From Ammoniphilus sp. YIM 78166 (GTDB lineage Bacteria > Bacillota > Bacilli > Aneurinibacillales > RAOX-1), in assembly GCF_004522215.1 (NCBI RefSeq), contig NZ_SDLR01000006.1, forward strand, positions 1 to 64,000: a stretch of 64,000 nt of DNA, read 5' to 3'. The notes beneath the pieces are model-generated. The model saw only the letters and a program-made list of their open reading frames with translations, did not search any database and was not told the origin of the DNA. Made by a program: the position numbers and the translations under genes. Of this stretch, positions 60,890-64,000 are shown piece by piece; positions within the stretch are counted from its first letter, which is position 1; each line of letters starts with the position of its first letter.

Positions 60890-63094
60890 TTATCTGCTAA
60901 TTGTTACTGTACGTGTAGCTTCATCCCACTGAACGTCAGCACCAAGAGCTTGAGCAGCATAACGTAGAGGTAGAACTGTGCGTCCTTCTTTTACGAATGC
61001 TACAGTGTCCATTGGTACAGATACACCGTTAACTACAAGGTTGCTAGATCCTAATTGGATTTGAGCAATTCTGTCACCCTTGATAAGAGTTACAGTCTTA
61101 GTGTTAGCGTTCCAGATGATATTGCTTTCAGATACTCCAAGAGCTTCAGCTACAAATCGAACTGGTAAGAATGTACGTCCATCTTGAATGAATGGAGCAA
61201 CATCAAGAGTCTTTTCTGCACCATTTACTTTGTAAGAAGTGCTGTCGATAACGAATTGTGCTGTTGCACGAGCTTCACCTGGAGCTGGAGTTACAACCTT
61301 AGCAATCTCAAACTTAGCGATTGTATTCTTATCAAATACTACTTGATCAGAATCTTTACCTTCTCCGTTTTGGATGAAGTCTCCTGCTACTTCAGCAAGA
61401 ATTGGACCTTCTGCAACAGTACGATCTAAATCAACAAATCCATTGGAGATAGTGATTTCGCTAGGCTTAGTTCCTTCAGCTTTAACTGTGAAAGAAAGCT
61501 TAGATCCGTCAGTCTTAACACTGTCTTTTTCGATTTCAAGGTCGCCTTCAGTTACAGTTACAGTAGGCTTCTTGCTCCATTTAATTCCATCTTTCAATGT
61601 TACTGTAACAACTTCATCCTTTTTAAGGATGTCTTTCTTAGCTTCAGTAATTACAACATTACCAATAGCTTGCTCTTTCACACCAACTTTAACTTCTTTA
61701 GATTCTGCAGTTACAGTTATTGGTGCAGTAGCATTTCCAAGAACAACTTTACCATCGAAACCAGCACGACCAGTTACGTTAGCTTCAATTTCTCCAGTGT
61801 AATCAGCTTTTACAGATACATAGAAAGTAAATTTCAATTCAGCTTTCTTTTCAGCTTCGTTCTTTGGAGTGAATTCAACTGTGTTTTTATCGATAGATAG
61901 GTTAGTGATAGCATCGCCATCAGCATTTACAAATTTCTTTTCATCTGCATCATATAGGTAAGTTCCAATTGGGAAGTCTGAAGCGTTTGTAGCTTCAATT
62001 TTCACTCCAGCAACTTTAACTGCAGATGGGAATTCAATTTTAGCTTTACGGTTAGTTACAAAAGAACCAGGAACGTTTTCTTTGATAACTAATGTTTGTA
62101 GCTTGTGCTTATCTAAATCATCAGTATCTAATAGGCCAGAAGTCAACGCCTTAGCATCACCATCAGCCTTTACAACTACAGCAAAATCAGAGTAAGATCC
62201 AACTTTAAGATCTTGATCAGTTACATCAGTTCCAGTCAAGCTAACAGTGATGTCGCCATATTTAGCATCATCAGTGTCTACATCAACATTTGGAGTAACC
62301 TGAATGATACCACGTTGAGAAGTGGAAGGATCATTCAAGAAGTTAATTACTAGGCTGGAAGTACCAAAACCTGTAACAGTATACTCATCAGTGTCTCCAT
62401 CGATAGAAGCTAATCCAGCAGATAATTTAACTGCTGTATCTTCGTTCCAAGTGATACCCTTAGGAAGTTTGAAAGTCACTTTACCTTTTTTCAAAGATCC
62501 ATTGGAGTTTTCAGTTAGACGGATAGAACCAAGTTCTCCACCAGCTTCTCCGATAGTTTTTGTATTTAGAACTACAGAAGTAGTAGCACCTTTAACAACT
62601 TGAGCAAGAGTATAAGTACCAGCTTTTACTCCAGATCCAAAGCTATCAACAACAACATCTACAGAATTCCCAGTCAATCCATCAATAGTAACTATTGGTG
62701 TGATGTTAATAGTTTGAACTGCATCAGTAATGCTTGTGTCGTTAGGTAATGTTACATTAACTGTATAATCACCTACGATTTCAACCTTACCACCATTTAA
62801 TCCATTAAGGTTTGTTCCACCTAGGTTAACTAAGTTATTAACAGTATTCTTAATCTTAGCACCTTGAGGGAAAGTTAAAGTGAAAGTTTTTCCTGCTACT
62901 AAATCAGAAGCATAATCCGTATCTTCTTTAAAGGTTAAAGTAGAGATAGCTACATTTTTAGCATCACTTGCCACAACAACAACTTCACTTACACGTGCAT
63001 CAGTTGCTGCAGATACTGCGATTGGAGCTACAACAGAAGCTACCAATGCTGCAGTTGTTACCACGTTAATCATCTTTTTGTTAAACTTTTTCAT
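60890..63094 (-). CDS. S-layer-like surface protein with C-terminal stalk domain
   Basis: 734 aa: signal peptide 1-29 (ends VSAA); a long beta-rich region (about 30-610) of Thr/Val/Lys-rich, Ig-like strands with almost no Cys; stalk domain about 620-734 with QDGRTFLPVRFVAEALGV and KEGRTVLPLRYAAQALGADV. A strong promoter with a ~155-nt leader and AGGAGGAG ribosome site point to high expression. Composition and size fit an S-layer subunit, but it has no SLH motif. Confidence 0.85.
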   Translation of the reverse strand: MKKFNKKMINVVTTAALVASVVAPIAVSAATDARVSEVVVVASDAKNVAISTLTFKEDTDYASDLVAGKTFTLTFPQGAKIKNTVNNLVNLGGTNLNGLNGGKVEIVGDYTVNVTLPNDTSITDAVQTINITPIVTIDGLTGNSVDVVVDSFGSGVKAGTYTLAQVVKGATTSVVLNTKTIGEAGGELGSIRLTENSNGSLKKGKVTFKLPKGITWNEDTAVKLSAGLASIDGDTDEYTVTGFGTSSLVINFLNDPSTSQRGIIQVTPNVDVDTDDAKYGDITVSLTGTDVTDQDLKVGSYSDFAVVVKADGDAKALTSGLLDTDDLDKHKLQTLVIKENVPGSFVTNRKAKIEFPSAVKVAGVKIEATNASDFPIGTYLYDADEKKFVNADGDAITNLSIDKNTVEFTPKNEAEKKAELKFTFYVSVKADYTGEIEANVTGRAGFDGKVVLGNATAPITVTAESKEVKVGVKEQAIGNVVITEAKKDILKKDEVVTVTLKDGIKWSKKPTVTVTEGDLEIEKDSVKTDGSKLSFTVKAEGTKPSEITISNGFVDLDRTVAEGPILAEVAGDFIQNGEGKDSDQVVFDKNTIAKFEIAKVVTPAPGEARATAQFVIDSTSYKVNGAEKTLDVAPFIQDGRTFLPVRFVAEALGVSESNIIWNANTKTVTLIKGDRIAQIQLGSSNLVVNGVSVPMDTVAFVKEGRTVLPLRYAAQALGADVQWDEATRTVTISR

Positions 63095-63253
63095 AACCTT
63101 TGTTTCTCCTCCTCGTTTATGTTTAGGTTGAGAGTTATTTTATATATATTTATCTATCTGTTTGTATTACCCTTCTCCCGCTACTAGAACAACAAAATCT
63201 AGTTATGTAGAAATTTGAAGATTCTTGCAACGCTTGAAGTTCACACGTTCTCT

Positions 63254-63282
63254 AGTATAACTTTTCCAGTTGACTTTGTAAA
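63254..63282 (-). promoter_or_regulatory. Promoter of the S-layer-like gene
   Basis: TTTACA, 17 bp, TATACT on the minus strand, about 155 bp before the ATG; a long leader is usual for S-layer mRNAs. Confidence 0.7.
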
Positions 63283-63627
63283 TAGCTTTTTTCAAACTGT
63301 TTACTACGTTCCCTCTTGAGTTATACTCGATTAATTAAACGCGTGGTTTTGAAATAAGTTGCGGAAGGTTAAATATTTTTTTAAAAAATATTTTCCCGAA
63401 GTCGAATCTTGTCTCTGAAATTATAATTATGTATTCGTCATCTGACGTTGATTTGTAGCTCTGACTCTTCATCAGAATCACAATTATGTATTTCAGTTCG
63501 AAGGCTTCGTGCTTCGTCCCTCTCACAAGACTTAGTATACGTGGCTTCAACCTGTTTTCCAATGCTAACAAATTTCCTGTATTGCCATTGTATTGGTTCA
63601 TTTGGATAATTTACACTGTTGCCTTAA
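63283..63627. other. Gene-poor upstream region of the S-layer gene
   Basis: About 350 bp, AT-rich. Two loosely similar blocks around AATTATGTATT (near 63428 and 63488) hint at a decayed direct repeat. An 88-codon minus-strand frame has no ribosome site. No gene called. Confidence 0.4.
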
Positions 63628-63662
63628 ACATAAAAAAAGACTAGGGGATCCCTAGCCTCTTT
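63628..63662 (-). terminator. Terminator of the TagO/WecA-type gene
   Basis: GAGGCTAGGGATCCCCTAGTC then TTTTTTT on the minus strand. Confidence 0.88.
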
Positions 63663-63668
63663 ACTCTT

Positions 63669-64000
63669 CTACCTATTACGATTCGCCAAACGATACCTTA
63701 CCCGAATAATCCTTGCCATCCGGAGCAGTGGTCGATTCTTCTTGCCTACTAGTCCTACTACTTCCGATCCCAATTCTAGTAAAATGAGTACCGCTCCTAT
63801 GATAATAGCGGCTCCCCATAATGTAGATTGAGAGAACAAGACGGCGGATAAAGCAAATAACGCACTGACCATGTAGATGACTAATACCGTTCGACGGTGA
63901 GATAATCCCATGCCCAGTAAGCAATGATGCAAGTGATTCTTGTCCGGTTCACTGATGGGCTTTTTATTCACAATCCGTCGGATGATCGCAAAGAACGTAT
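63669..64000 (-). CDS. MraY/WecA/TagO-type glycosyl-1-phosphate transferase, 3' part
   Basis: The C-terminal ~110 codons; the 5' part lies beyond the right edge (frame open through 64000). Contains RRIVNKKPISEPDKNHLHHCLLG-type sequence with the conserved HLHH, followed by two membrane helices and a basic tail. This family moves GlcNAc-1-phosphate to undecaprenyl phosphate and starts wall polymers such as teichoic acid or the SLH-binding secondary wall polymer. Confidence 0.9.
   Translation of the reverse strand, partial: TFFAIIRRIVNKKPISEPDKNHLHHCLLGMGLSHRRTVLVIYMVSALFALSAVLFSQSTLWGAAIIIGAVLILLELGSEVVGLVGKKNRPLLRMARIIRVRYRLANRNR

Noticed and set aside
63335..63601. 88-codon frame upstream of the S-layer-like gene
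   Set aside because: No ribosome site, low-complexity composition, and overlaps likely leader/promoter sequence.

Overview
The window looks like chromosome from a motile, surface-layered, low-to-mid GC Gram-positive rod of the Bacillales (Firmicutes), most likely a Paenibacillus/Brevibacillus/Ammoniphilus-type organism. Reasons: DegS-DegU, ComFA-ComFC, a FlgM-FlgN-FlgK-FlgL-FliW-CsrA flagellar block, SAM-I control of metK, long-form HPF next to secA-prfB, SLH proteins, and several proteins carrying the 'copper amine oxidase N-terminal' stalk domain that Paenibacillaceae use heavily. The genus call is inference.

Layout. 1-10.2 kb: a leftward phenylacetate-type aryl-CoA catabolic operon (EthD protein, two or three hotdog thioesterases, three crotonases, PaaK ligase, two 3-hydroxyacyl-CoA dehydrogenase-like proteins, two thiolases) driven by one strong promoter with tandem palindromic operators. 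Next to it is an MFS transporter with a near-identical promoter. The ring epoxidase (paaABCDE) and paaZ are not in the window. 12-20.4 kb: YitT protein, stalk-domain protein, two small membrane proteins, prfB (with its programmed frameshift) coupled to secA, a GC-rich 21-bp modular repeat, hpf and a cold-shock gene. 20.7-34.4 kb: an SLH surface protein, then the late flagellar genes (fliT-like, fliS, flaG, fliD, fliB, flagellin, csrA, fliW, flgL, flgK, flgN, flgM, yaaR) with three recognisable sigma-D promoters.

34.4-46.7 kb is an accessory patchwork: a TPR transcription regulator with a divergent 42-codon secreted-peptide gene, an SLH-NlpC/P60 hydrolase, an alpha/beta hydrolase, small membrane proteins, comFA-comFC plus a duplicated comFC 3' stub, small orphan genes, a group II intron maturase remnant, a lexA remnant and duplicated gene fragments. 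46.7-53.6 kb: a c-di-GMP-I riboswitch in front of a 64-codon gene, degSU, a lipoprotein polysaccharide deacetylase, metK with a SAM-I riboswitch, and a CtpB-like protease. 53.6-64 kb: small accessory genes, a frameshifted subtilase with fibronectin repeats flanked by diverged direct repeats of about 500 bp, a stalk-TolC-like fusion, a large S-layer-like protein, and the 3' end of a TagO/WecA-type gene cut by the right edge.

Most interesting: the c-di-GMP riboswitch/small-protein unit, the unannotated RRNPP-like peptide-regulator pair, the repeat-linked comFC stub, and the intron/lexA debris. Everything here was read by eye from sequence; no searches were run.
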